Shown one piece after another: positions 26,178 to 34,399 of a stretch of DNA of 64,000 nt (position 1 is the stretch's first letter; each line of letters opens with the position of its first letter). A model generated the notes under the pieces. That model was not told where the DNA came from, searched no databases, and saw only the letters and a program-made list of their open reading frames with translations. Made by a program: the position numbers and the translations under genes. The DNA is from JAKQLP01 sp964562165 (lineage in GTDB: Bacteria > Patescibacteriota > Dojkabacteria > B142 > OLB20), in the NCBI GenBank assembly GCA_964562165.1, contig CAZLRZ010000001.1, positions 17,028 through 81,027 of the forward strand, written 5' to 3'.

Positions 26178-26483
26178 TTATTTAATATCAAAAAGATTAA
26201 TTTTATCTCCCTTTTTCAAGGTTACTATCGCTTTTTTAAAATCGCTTCGTCTGCCTAATGTTCGTTTTTTACCAAATCTCACTATTTTACCACTATTTAC
26301 TATGGTTTGGATACCTTCTACCTTAACGGAAAAGGTTTTTTCTATATATTTTGCCAATTCAATTTTATTACTAGCGTTTTCTACAATAAATGTATATTTG
26401 TTGTATAAATCAATTGCCTTTAAAGATTTTTCACTTATTAAAGGTCTTACAATTAATTTGTTAATTTTAGTTACGCTTTCCAT
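26178..26483 (-). CDS. rplW: Ribosomal protein L23 (uL23)
   Basis: 101 residues. LIVRPLISEKSLKAIDLYNK, TFIVENASNKIELAKYIEK and FGKKRTLGRRSDFKKAIVTL match L23. L23 sits at the tunnel exit and docks trigger factor and SRP. Its start overlaps the rplD stop by 1 bp. Confidence 0.96.
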   Translation of the reverse strand: MESVTKINKLIVRPLISEKSLKAIDLYNKYTFIVENASNKIELAKYIEKTFSVKVEGIQTIVNSGKIVRFGKKRTLGRRSDFKKAIVTLKKGDKINLFDIK

Positions 26484-27190
26484 TATTTGGTTGATTTAAC
26501 TGTTTTTGGTTTAACTTCTTTTTTAACTGTTTCTTTCTTTACGGTTTCTTTCTTTACTGCTTTTTTTGTTCCCCAGAAGTTATAGATAGATTCTAGTGAA
26601 GATTCTAAAATAACTACTTTAGCTGCATTCAAAATATCATAATAGTTTACTGAATTTACGACTTCTAAGTTCAAAGTTTCAATGTTATGAGCAGAGTTTA
26701 CTAAGAATTGATCTGCATCTTTTTGAATCATTAATACTTTTTCATCTTTTAATTTACCTAGAATCTTTAATAGATCTTGTGTTTTAGCTGAATCGAATTT
26801 CAAATCTTGAAATACAACTACATTACCTGCTTTTGCTTGCATTGATAAACTTGATACCATTGCAATTTTTCGCATCTTTTTGTTTAAAGTCTTTTTATAA
26901 TTGATTTCATTTGTTGGACCGTATGTAACTCCGCCACCTTTCCAGATAGGAGATCTACTTGAACCGGCTCTTGCTTTACCTGTACCTTTTTGTTTCCATG
27001 GTTTTTTACCACCACCGCTAACTTCTCCTCTGTTTTTTGTATGAGCATTACTTTGTCTTCGATTAGCTAAATAGGTTCTAACTGCTTGAGCAAGTAAAAC
27101 CTTGTTAATTTTTGCATCAAAGACTTCATCTCTAACTTCTAATTTAGATTTGATTTCTTTACCTTTGTTATCAAAATATTCTACTAACAT
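26483..27190 (-). CDS. rplD: Ribosomal protein L4 (uL4) with KKETV-repeat tail
   Basis: 235 residues. The tunnel loop is recognisable (NRRQSNAHTKNRGEVSGGGK, PWKQKGTGKARAGSSRSPIW), and the globular domain follows. The C-terminus ends with short KKETV repeats, an extension beyond model L4. L4 lines the exit tunnel and in enterobacteria represses the S10 operon; no such target is recognised here. Its ATG overlaps the rplC stop by 1 bp. Confidence 0.96.
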   Translation of the reverse strand: MLVEYFDNKGKEIKSKLEVRDEVFDAKINKVLLAQAVRTYLANRRQSNAHTKNRGEVSGGGKKPWKQKGTGKARAGSSRSPIWKGGGVTYGPTNEINYKKTLNKKMRKIAMVSSLSMQAKAGNVVVFQDLKFDSAKTQDLLKILGKLKDEKVLMIQKDADQFLVNSAHNIETLNLEVVNSVNYYDILNAAKVVILESSLESIYNFWGTKKAVKKETVKKETVKKEVKPKTVKSTK

Positions 27191-27798
27191 TATTTGTTTC
27201 CTGTAATAATAACTAATGATTCTTTATTTCCTGGAACTGCGCCTTTTAAGGCTAATAAATTGTTTTCTTTATCAATATTAATAATTCTCAAATTCTTTGT
27301 TGTCTTAGTATCTGAACCCATTCTTCCACCCATTTTGTGACCTTTGAAAACTCTACCTGGGGTTGTTCTCATACCGATTGATCCAGTATGTCTTTGTCTA
27401 TCAGACTGTCCGTGAGTTCTATTACCACCGTGGAATCCCCATCTCTTAACTACTCCTTGAAAACCCTTACCTTTTGTTTCTCCGGTTACGTTTACTTTTT
27501 TGATTGATTCAAAAATTTCGACAGTAACTTTATCTTTAATGTTTAATTCAAGATCAATTTCAGCTTCTACTGCATATTGTGGCACATATCCTAGTTCTTT
27601 GAATTTACCGAGTTCTGCTTTAGTAGGATTTTTCTTTTTACCAATACCTAAAACATAAGCAGTATATCCATCTTTTTCGGCTGTTTTTTTATGTGCAACA
27701 ATTACATCAGAAGAATCAATGAAGGTTACTGGTACTACAGTTCCATCTTCCTGAAAAATCTGTGACATATTCTTTTTTATACCAATCAAAGTTTTCAT
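27190..27798 (-). CDS. rplC: Ribosomal protein L3 (uL3)
   Basis: 202 residues. GIKKNMSQIFQEDGTVVPVT, the loop GFQGVVKRWGFHGGNRTHGQ, GSIGMRTTPGRVFKGHKMGG are family signatures. L3 reaches the peptidyl transferase centre; the GFHGG region contains the usual methylated Gln context. It follows rpsJ by 19 bp. Confidence 0.97.
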   Translation of the reverse strand: MKTLIGIKKNMSQIFQEDGTVVPVTFIDSSDVIVAHKKTAEKDGYTAYVLGIGKKKNPTKAELGKFKELGYVPQYAVEAEIDLELNIKDKVTVEIFESIKKVNVTGETKGKGFQGVVKRWGFHGGNRTHGQSDRQRHTGSIGMRTTPGRVFKGHKMGGRMGSDTKTTKNLRIINIDKENNLLALKGAVPGNKESLVIITGNK

Positions 27799-27817
27799 TT
27801 TAGTTTATTGTTTCTTA

Positions 27818-28117
27818 CTATTTAATTTCGATTCCGACTCCGGCAGCGAGTTGTAAATGAGTTAATGAATCTATCGTTTTGCTTGTTGGTTCGACAATAT
27901 CAATTAATCTTTTATGTGTATGGATCTTAAAGTGTTCTTTAGATTTTGCGTCTACATGGGGAGATTTTAATGTGACATATTTTCTCTTTTTTGTTGGAAG
28001 AGGAATAGGTCCAAAAGTTTTAGCTCCTGTTCGAACAGCAGTTTCTAAAATCTGCAAGGCTGCTTTATCAACAACTTTTGCATCGTAACCTTTTATTTTA
28101 ATCCTTATTTTTTGCAT
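27818..28117 (-). CDS. rpsJ: Ribosomal protein S10 (uS10)
   Basis: 99 residues. IRIKIKGYDAKVVDKAALQI, GPIPLPTKKRKYVTLKSPHV and HKRLIDIVEPTSKTIDSLTH are diagnostic. S10 is a 30S head protein and also the NusG/NusB-linked antitermination factor NusE. It is the first gene after a strong hairpin that lies 18-46 nt upstream of its ATG, and it has no Shine-Dalgarno motif. Confidence 0.97.
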   Translation of the reverse strand: MQKIRIKIKGYDAKVVDKAALQILETAVRTGAKTFGPIPLPTKKRKYVTLKSPHVDAKSKEHFKIHTHKRLIDIVEPTSKTIDSLTHLQLAAGVGIEIK

Positions 28118-28134
28118 AAAAGTAAAGTTTAAAA

Positions 28135-28163
28135 TTGAGGAGCTTGATTTCCAAGCTCCTCAA
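28135..28163 (-). terminator. Hairpin between tuf and rpsJ (terminator or attenuator)
   Basis: A perfect 12-bp stem (28135-28146 with 28152-28163) and a 5-nt loop, 11 bp after the tuf stop. On the minus strand the stem is followed by four T residues. It most likely terminates tuf transcription, but no separate promoter is obvious in the short space before rpsJ, so partial read-through or attenuation of the S10 operon is a reasonable alternative. Confidence 0.75.
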
Positions 28164-28174
28164 CATCATTTTAA

Positions 28175-29371
28175 TTATTTTATAAGTTTAGTTACAATAC
28201 CTGCACCAACTGTTCTTCCACCTTCTCTAATTGCAAGGGACATCTTTTCTTCAACTGCAGCAGGTTTGTTCAATTTAACAATGAATGTTGCATGATCACC
28301 TGGCATTACCATTTCAACTCCTTCTTTTAATGTAACTTCACCTGTAATATCAGCTGTATTTACATAGAATTGTGGTTTGTATCCACTTACGAAAGCTGTA
28401 TGTCTACCACCTTCTTCTTTGGATAATACGTATGCTTCAATTTCAAATTCTGTATGAGGTTTGATTGAGCCTTTTGCAGCTAATACTTGACCTCTTTGAA
28501 TTTCTTCTCTTTTAATACCTCTTAAAAGAATACCAACATTGTCTCCAGCTTGACCGAATTCTAATTGTTTGTTGAACATTTCAACTCCGGTTACTGTTAC
28601 TTTTTTGACATCATCCATTAAACCGATTTGGTCTAATTCTTCACCAACTTTAACTTTACCTCTTTCGATTCTACCTGTAGCGACTGTTCCTCTACCTTCG
28701 ATAGAGAAGACATCTTCGACTGACATTAAGAAAGGTTTGTCTAGTTCTCTTACTGGTTCTGGAATATCTTTGTCTAATGCAGCCATTAATTCATCCATTG
28801 CTCTTTCGCCATCTGGATCGCCATTTAGACCTTTTAATGCGCTACCTCTTACGATAGTAATTTTATCACCATCGTATTCGTATTTCTTTAGTAATTCTCT
28901 AATTTCATCTTCGACCAACATTAACAATTCTTCGTCCATGTCATCGTCAAACATATTTAGGAAGACTACGAAATGTTCTACTCCGACTTGTCTAGCTAAA
29001 ATGATATGTTCTTTTGTTTGAGGCATTGGACCATCAGATGCAGAAACTACGAGAATTGCTCCATCCATTTGGGCTGCTCCGGTAATCATGTTCTTGATGT
29101 AATCTTTATGCCCTGGACAGTCGATATGAGCGTAATGTCTTTTTTCTGACTCATATTCTACATGTGATGTAGCAACTGTTACGATTTTGGTTTTGTCTCT
29201 AACGACTCCACCTTTTGCAATTTCATTATATCCTTTTTCAGAAGCCATTCTGCCTTTTCTTGTTGCGTGAGCAATTAGAGCTGCAGTTAAGGTTGTTTTA
29301 CCATGATCAATATGACCTAATGTTCCGACATTGACATGGGGTTTTGTCCTTTCAAAAACTTTATTAGCCAT
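28175..29371 (-). CDS. tuf: Elongation factor Tu
   Basis: 398 residues, full length. G1 GHIDHGKTTLT (Ile in place of the common Val), DCPGHKDYIKNMITGAAQMD, the G4 segment read as FLNMFDD rather than the usual NKxD, and the C-terminal EGGRTVGAGIVTKLI are seen. EF-Tu delivers aminoacyl-tRNA to the ribosome as a GTP complex. The G4 reading NMFDD in place of NKVDM is a notable change, since the Lys is normally conserved. A clear promoter precedes it (29439-29467). Confidence 0.97.
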   Translation of the reverse strand: MANKVFERTKPHVNVGTLGHIDHGKTTLTAALIAHATRKGRMASEKGYNEIAKGGVVRDKTKIVTVATSHVEYESEKRHYAHIDCPGHKDYIKNMITGAAQMDGAILVVSASDGPMPQTKEHIILARQVGVEHFVVFLNMFDDDMDEELLMLVEDEIRELLKKYEYDGDKITIVRGSALKGLNGDPDGERAMDELMAALDKDIPEPVRELDKPFLMSVEDVFSIEGRGTVATGRIERGKVKVGEELDQIGLMDDVKKVTVTGVEMFNKQLEFGQAGDNVGILLRGIKREEIQRGQVLAAKGSIKPHTEFEIEAYVLSKEEGGRHTAFVSGYKPQFYVNTADITGEVTLKEGVEMVMPGDHATFIVKLNKPAAVEEKMSLAIREGGRTVGAGIVTKLIK

Positions 29372-29438
29372 TTTTAGTATTTAATAAATAAATGTAATTA
29401 AATAAATAAAGACAAGAATTGCCTTAAATCCAGCTTAG

Positions 29439-29467
29439 TTTATAACAAATTTAGATAAAATGTGCAA
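29439..29467 (-). promoter_or_regulatory. Promoter for tuf
   Basis: Minus strand TTGCAC, 17-bp spacer, TATAAA. It lies in the 127-bp gap between fusA and tuf and leaves a leader of about 60 nt that is AT-rich and has no Shine-Dalgarno motif. Both hexamers and the spacing fit a sigma70-type promoter. Confidence 0.6.
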
Positions 29468-29498
29468 TACATTTTTGAACTTTTCGTTCTATTTTTTG

Positions 29499-31640
29499 CT
29501 ATTTTATTCCCAAAACTTGATTAACTAAGCCCTCAGGCACTTTTTCATAGTGACTAAATTCCATATAACTATTTGCTCTACCTTTTGTCATTGATCTCAA
29601 TGAGTTTACCCAACCGAACATATTACCAATAGGTACGTAGGCTGTTATTTCCTGCATTTTACCTTTTGGATTCATTGACTTAATAATACCTCTTTTTGAG
29701 GATAAGGCTCCGGTGACATCTCCTGCGTATTCGTCTGGAGTGACAACTGGAACTTTCATAATTGGTTCTAAGAGGATTGGTTTAGCCAACTTCATAGCTG
29801 CCTTAAACCCTTTAGATCCGCAAACTCTAAATGTATCTGTATTTGAGTCAACGTCATGATATGAACCGTCAACAAGTCTAACTTTAACATCGACAACTGG
29901 GAAACCGCCTAAAACACCATTTGGTAATGATTCTTGGATTCCTTTATCAACTGAAGGGATAAATTCTTTTGGAACTGATCCTCCTTTGATTTCGTTAACA
30001 AATTCATATCCTTTTCCTCGTTCTTGAGGCTCTAGAATGATTTCAATGTCTGCAAATTGTCCTGCACCACCCGTTTGCTTTTTAAGGATCTCTCTATGGC
30101 TAACTGCTGAAGAGATTGTTTCTTTGTATGCAACCTGTGGCATACCTGCTGTTACTTCGATTCCGTATGTTCTCTTTAGAATGTCCATTTTAATATCAAG
30201 ATGCAATTCTCCCATTCCTGAGATAATTGTTTGACCGGTTTCAATATCTGTTTTTGCATTAAAGGTTGGATCTTCCTGCATTAATTTATGTAGGGCTTCT
30301 CCAAGTTTTTCCTGATCAGATTTTGTTTTAGGCTCGATTGCGAGACTGACAACTGGATCTGGGAAATCAATACTTTCTAAAACGACATTTTGATTATCAC
30401 CACAAATTGTATTTCCTGTATAGGATTCTTTAAATCCTACAACTCCAACGATATCCCCAGCTCTAGCCTGTGTAATATCTTCTGAGTGGTTAGCATGCAT
30501 TAAAAGCAATCTACCAACTCTTTCTCGTTTTTCTTTTGTACTATTATTAATGAATGAGCCAGAAGATAATGTTCCGGAATAAACTCTAACGAACATTAAT
30601 TGCCCGATATGTGGATCAACTGAAATTTTGAAAACTAAACCAACGAATGGTTCGGTTACTTTTGCATCATATACAAATTTTTCTTCGGTTTCTGTGTTTG
30701 TTCCAACGATCTTTCCAACATATTCTTCTTTTTCACCGGTTTCTTTGTTTTCGAAAATGTATCTTTTTTGATATGGGGAAGGTAGGTATCTACAGACATT
30801 ATCAAGAAGTATCTTTGTATCGGCCATTCTTGAATCTCCACCCATTACTGGGAAAATCTTACTGGATAATGTTGATATTCTAAGTGCTGTATAGAGTTCG
30901 TTTAATTCTAAAACACCATCATTTAAATATTTTTCCATCAAAACATCATCCGATTCTGCTAACTTTTCTACTAAAACAGAATGAAGTTCATCACATCTAT
31001 CTTTAATATTAGCTGGGATTTCGGTTTCTTTGAATTCGTGTTTTTCTTCATCAGCATATTCATATGCTTTCATTGTTACTAGATCTACAAATCCTCTAAG
31101 CTCGTGTTCTTTACCAATTGGATAAGTAATAGCTACAGCATTTGAAGACAATTCATCCTGAATTGATTTCAAACTCATTTCGAAATCGCCACCGATTAGG
31201 TTTAATTTATTAATAAAACAAATTCTAGGAACTATATATTTATCTGCTTGACCCCAAACCTTGCTGGATTGTGGTTCTACTCCCATTTTTCCGTCAAAGA
31301 CAACGACTGCTCCGTCGAGGACTCTAAGAGATCGTTCAACTTCTGCAGTGAAATCTACATGCCCTGGTGTATCGATAATATTAATTCTATGTAAAATATT
31401 ATCTAGAGTCCAAAAACAAGTAGTTGCAGCGGAAGTGATAGTAATACCTCTTTCTCGCTCTTGCAGCATAAAATCCATATCGGCAGCACCATCATGTGTT
31501 TCTCCGACTTTATGTTTTTTCCCTGTAAAGAAAAGGATTCTTTCTGTAGTAGTGGTTTTACCGGCATCTACATGAGCGATAATACCAATGTTTCTGTAGT
31601 TTTGCAGATCTTTTACTGCTGAGTAATCAATTTTGGCCAT
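29499..31640 (-). CDS. fusA: Elongation factor G
   Basis: 713 residues. G1 AHVDAGKTTTTERIL, G3 IDTPGHVDFTAEVERSLRVL, G4 FINKLNLIGG (NKLN instead of the usual NKMD), domain IV GGFPVVDVKVRLVDGSYHDV and domain V LEPIMKVPVVTPDEYAGDV are seen. EF-G catalyses translocation and, with RRF, ribosome recycling. It has its own promoter just upstream and is separated from tuf by 127 bp. The rpsL and rpsG genes, often linked to fusA, are not in the window. Confidence 0.98.
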   Translation of the reverse strand: MAKIDYSAVKDLQNYRNIGIIAHVDAGKTTTTERILFFTGKKHKVGETHDGAADMDFMLQERERGITITSAATTCFWTLDNILHRINIIDTPGHVDFTAEVERSLRVLDGAVVVFDGKMGVEPQSSKVWGQADKYIVPRICFINKLNLIGGDFEMSLKSIQDELSSNAVAITYPIGKEHELRGFVDLVTMKAYEYADEEKHEFKETEIPANIKDRCDELHSVLVEKLAESDDVLMEKYLNDGVLELNELYTALRISTLSSKIFPVMGGDSRMADTKILLDNVCRYLPSPYQKRYIFENKETGEKEEYVGKIVGTNTETEEKFVYDAKVTEPFVGLVFKISVDPHIGQLMFVRVYSGTLSSGSFINNSTKEKRERVGRLLLMHANHSEDITQARAGDIVGVVGFKESYTGNTICGDNQNVVLESIDFPDPVVSLAIEPKTKSDQEKLGEALHKLMQEDPTFNAKTDIETGQTIISGMGELHLDIKMDILKRTYGIEVTAGMPQVAYKETISSAVSHREILKKQTGGAGQFADIEIILEPQERGKGYEFVNEIKGGSVPKEFIPSVDKGIQESLPNGVLGGFPVVDVKVRLVDGSYHDVDSNTDTFRVCGSKGFKAAMKLAKPILLEPIMKVPVVTPDEYAGDVTGALSSKRGIIKSMNPKGKMQEITAYVPIGNMFGWVNSLRSMTKGRANSYMEFSHYEKVPEGLVNQVLGIK

Positions 31641-31670
31641 AGAATTAATAATAAAAAAATTCGAAAAATG

Positions 31671-31699
31671 ATTATCTAACTATTATGGGAAAAAATCAA
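31671..31699 (-). promoter_or_regulatory. Promoter for fusA
   Basis: Minus strand TTGATT, 17-bp spacer, GATAAT, ending 30 bp before the fusA ATG. The leader would be about 24 nt and has no Shine-Dalgarno sequence. It starts the whole minus-strand translation block. Confidence 0.55.
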
Positions 31700-31766
31700 T
31701 ATCTAATAATGCCCAATCTAGTGGATATCTCCAATGATAAATGATATCTGGATAAAAGTAAAGTCG

Positions 31767-32510
31767 TTAGGGTTTTTTCTTTAAAACAAAATATCTATTA
31801 CTTTTAGAATCGCGTCCATCCGCTGCAAATGCGTGGATTTGTTCATAGTTGGTTTGTGAAAGAAGTTCATTGATTTCAGTTTCCGTATAGTAATGAGCAA
31901 AGCGATAAGCCCGTTTACCTTCGCGCCAATCTAATAGGTAGTCATTTTTATCAATTAGAGAATCGGTAAAATCCAGTTCCTTTGCTATTTCGTTTTTATT
32001 AACACGTTCTTCGTATTTCTTGCCGGGGAAATCCCATACACTAAAGCAAAATAGACCTTCCTCACTTAATAAACTATTGGCTATATTAAACAATTCAACT
32101 CTTTTTTGGGTAGAGGGCACGTGATGCATAAAGCCGAACATTACGATTAGATCGAACTTTCCGAAATTGTTGATATTAGAAAGTTCAGCAGAATTCATTA
32201 AATCGAGTTTTAAAAACTTTACCTTTTGACTTTTATATTTCTTTTTAGCCTCTTCAAGCAAAAAATCGTCGGCGTCAATTCCTAGGTAATTGAAGTCCTC
32301 GGAATGTTTTTTAAGGGATTCTACAAATCTCCCATTGCCACAGGCGAGATCTAATACACTATATATATTGTATCCGTTTTCTGAAATGTATTTTAATAGG
32401 ACTTCCCAACCTGACCAAGTGTAATTTCGTGATTTTGAAAATGTGCTGCTAGTGATCTTGTAGAAATCTTTATTTAGTTCAATGATTTTATTTTCGGATT
32501 CTTTATTCAT
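31767..32510 (-). CDS. Trm9/ALKBH8-like class I methyltransferase
   Basis: 247 residues. The N-terminal FYKITSSTFSKSRNYTWSGW resembles the lead-in of Trm9/ALKBH8 tRNA methyltransferases; motif I is VLDLACGNGRFVESL, later DLIVMFGFMHHVPS, and the C-terminus has RFAHYYTETEINELL and SNRYFVLKKK, both of which recall the Trm9 family end. Trm9 methylates the carboxymethyl group of cm5U34 in tRNA to give mcm5U. An Elp3 homologue, which makes cm5U, is encoded 3 kb away. The gene overlaps the ABC permease by 8 bp. A generic SAM methyltransferase is the fallback call. Confidence 0.7.
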   Translation of the reverse strand: MNKESENKIIELNKDFYKITSSTFSKSRNYTWSGWEVLLKYISENGYNIYSVLDLACGNGRFVESLKKHSEDFNYLGIDADDFLLEEAKKKYKSQKVKFLKLDLMNSAELSNINNFGKFDLIVMFGFMHHVPSTQKRVELFNIANSLLSEEGLFCFSVWDFPGKKYEERVNKNEIAKELDFTDSLIDKNDYLLDWREGKRAYRFAHYYTETEINELLSQTNYEQIHAFAADGRDSKSNRYFVLKKKP

Positions 32511-33717
32511 ATCTTAAGGCGACTATTGGATCTAATTTGCCGGCCTGCCAGGCAGGGTAACTTCCAAAGACCAATCCTATAAGGCCAGAGACACCGACAG
32601 CAAGTAGTATTGTATTAATGTTTATAGCGAAAGCTAAAGCGGCGACTTGTGTAAAAATATAGGTTAATAAGATTCCAAGTAATGTGCCAAGGATTCCACC
32701 CAACATAGTTACAGCAATCGATTCGGTTAAGAATTGAAGCAGAATGTCGTTTCGGGTAGCTCCAAGGGCTTTTCGGAGGCCAATTTCACGAGTTCGTTCT
32801 TTTACGCTAACAAACATAATATTCATTATTCCAATCCCGCCAACCAGCAAAGATATTCCCGCAATTAAAGCTAGAAATATTGTAAAAATACTTGTGATTT
32901 CAGAGAGGATCCCCAATGCCTGAGCGGACGTTCTAATGGTAAAATCGGATTCTTCAGTGCCTTTTAGACCTCTGACTTGTCTGAAGTTGGTTTTAAGTTC
33001 TTCTGCTGCCAAACTAATGTATTCGGGGTCTTTAGCAGAAACAATTATTGACCTAATCGTACTATTGCCAGTAATCAATTTTTGCATAGTTTTTAAAGGA
33101 AGTATTATTACTTCATCTAAATTTTGGAAACCATTACTACCCCTTGGCTTTGTGATTCCGACTATCGTAAAGTTCTGGTTGGAAATGTTTATAGTTTGCC
33201 CTATTGGGTTATCAACAAAAAATTTGTCCCGAATTTCCGGACCAATCACGGCGACTCTTGAAACTGTGTCTGAATCCTTTTCATTAATTTCTCTACCTGC
33301 TAAAAGATCTACCGCTCTAACGGAAAAATAATCACCATAGACACCGGTTACGGACATTTGTTGATTGTTTATACCTACTTTAATTGGCACTAATTTGCTG
33401 GATTCAGTTGAAATACCTTTTAAATAGATATTGGGTTTGTTTTTTAAATCAACTACATTTTGAAATTCAAATGAAGCAGACAGATCAAAAGAAAAACCTT
33501 GTGAACTGCTTTGAAACTTCCCGGGTATTACAGTGATTAGGTCGGAACCAAATGCCGAGACTGAAGATTCGATTGTGCCCTGTGCCGCTTCACCAATGTT
33601 TACTAAAGTGATTACGGAAGTAATTCCAATGACTATACCCAAGACAGTCAAAAAGGTTCTGAGTTTGTTGACCGTTAGTGAGTCGAAGGCGTTTTTTAAT
33701 AAAATATTTAATCGCAT
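32503..33717 (-). CDS. ABC transporter permease, MacB/FtsX family
   Basis: 404 residues. One N-terminal helix (LRTFLTVLGIVIGITSVITL), a large periplasmic MacB-type domain, then three C-terminal helices (SLLVGGIGIMNIMFVSVKER, TREIGLRKALGATRNDI). This four-helix layout is that of MacB/LolCE-type mechanotransmission permeases, here with the ATPase on a separate chain. It overlaps the ATPase gene by 10 bp and forms an exporter with it and the adaptor. The cargo is unknown; peptides, lipids or drugs are possible. Confidence 0.92.
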   Translation of the reverse strand: MRLNILLKNAFDSLTVNKLRTFLTVLGIVIGITSVITLVNIGEAAQGTIESSVSAFGSDLITVIPGKFQSSSQGFSFDLSASFEFQNVVDLKNKPNIYLKGISTESSKLVPIKVGINNQQMSVTGVYGDYFSVRAVDLLAGREINEKDSDTVSRVAVIGPEIRDKFFVDNPIGQTINISNQNFTIVGITKPRGSNGFQNLDEVIILPLKTMQKLITGNSTIRSIIVSAKDPEYISLAAEELKTNFRQVRGLKGTEESDFTIRTSAQALGILSEITSIFTIFLALIAGISLLVGGIGIMNIMFVSVKERTREIGLRKALGATRNDILLQFLTESIAVTMLGGILGTLLGILLTYIFTQVAALAFAININTILLAVGVSGLIGLVFGSYPAWQAGKLDPIVALRYE

Positions 33718-34397
33718 TTTTTATCCGAAATAATTAAACCATCTTTCAATTTGATTATTCTTTTTGCGTTTTGGGCTATATCTTCTTCATGAGTCACTAA
33801 AATAATTGTATGTCCTTTATTATTGAGCTCCTTAAAAACCTTCATAACTTCTTCGCCAGTTTTCGTATCGAGATTACCGGTAGGTTCGTCTGCTAAAATC
33901 ATAGCAGGATCTAAAATCAAGCTTCGGGCAATTGCCGTTCTTTGGATTTGCCCTCCTGACAATTCATTTGATTTGTTATGTCTTTTATCATATAAACCTA
34001 CAACTTTTAAGGCTTCACTTACTCGTTTGTCTTGTTCTTCTTTTGATATGATCTGTTTTGTGTATGCAAAGGGTAGCTTTACATTTTGTTCGACTGTAAT
34101 CCTAGGTAGTAAATTAAAGGCCTGAAAAACAAATCCGATGTCTTCGTTTCTGACTTTAGCCAAATCTGTGTCTTTCATTTGGGCGACATTTTTATCTTTG
34201 AGGTAATATACACCGGTGGTTGGAGTATCAAGACAACCAATAATATGCATCAAAGTTGATTTCCCGGAGCCTGAGGGCCCCATAATTGCAACAAACTCGC
34301 CCTTTTCAATATTAAGATCAACGCCTTTTAAAGCCTCGAACTGGTTTGGGCCTGTATTATAGGATTTTTTGATTGAAACTAATTTGATAAGAGGCAT
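33708..34397 (-). CDS. ABC transporter ATP-binding protein, MacB/LolD type
   Basis: 229 residues with Walker A (GPSGSGKST), the Q-loop region FVFQAFNLLPRITVEQNV, signature LSGGQIQR, Walker B and D-loop ILADEPTGNLD and H-loop LVTHEED. The length and TPTTGVYYLKDKNVAQM segment fit the LolD/MacB group. It energises the FtsX-type permease whose gene overlaps its 3' end, and starts 2 bp after the adaptor gene. Confidence 0.95.
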   Translation of the reverse strand: MPLIKLVSIKKSYNTGPNQFEALKGVDLNIEKGEFVAIMGPSGSGKSTLMHIIGCLDTPTTGVYYLKDKNVAQMKDTDLAKVRNEDIGFVFQAFNLLPRITVEQNVKLPFAYTKQIISKEEQDKRVSEALKVVGLYDKRHNKSNELSGGQIQRTAIARSLILDPAMILADEPTGNLDTKTGEEVMKVFKELNNKGHTIILVTHEEDIAQNAKRIIKLKDGLIISDKKCD

Positions 34398-34399
34398 AT

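Noticed and set aside
31700..31766. GATATC-containing inverted repeat after the methyltransferase gene as a terminator
   Set aside because: The pairing is short and interrupted and no T run follows on the minus strand.
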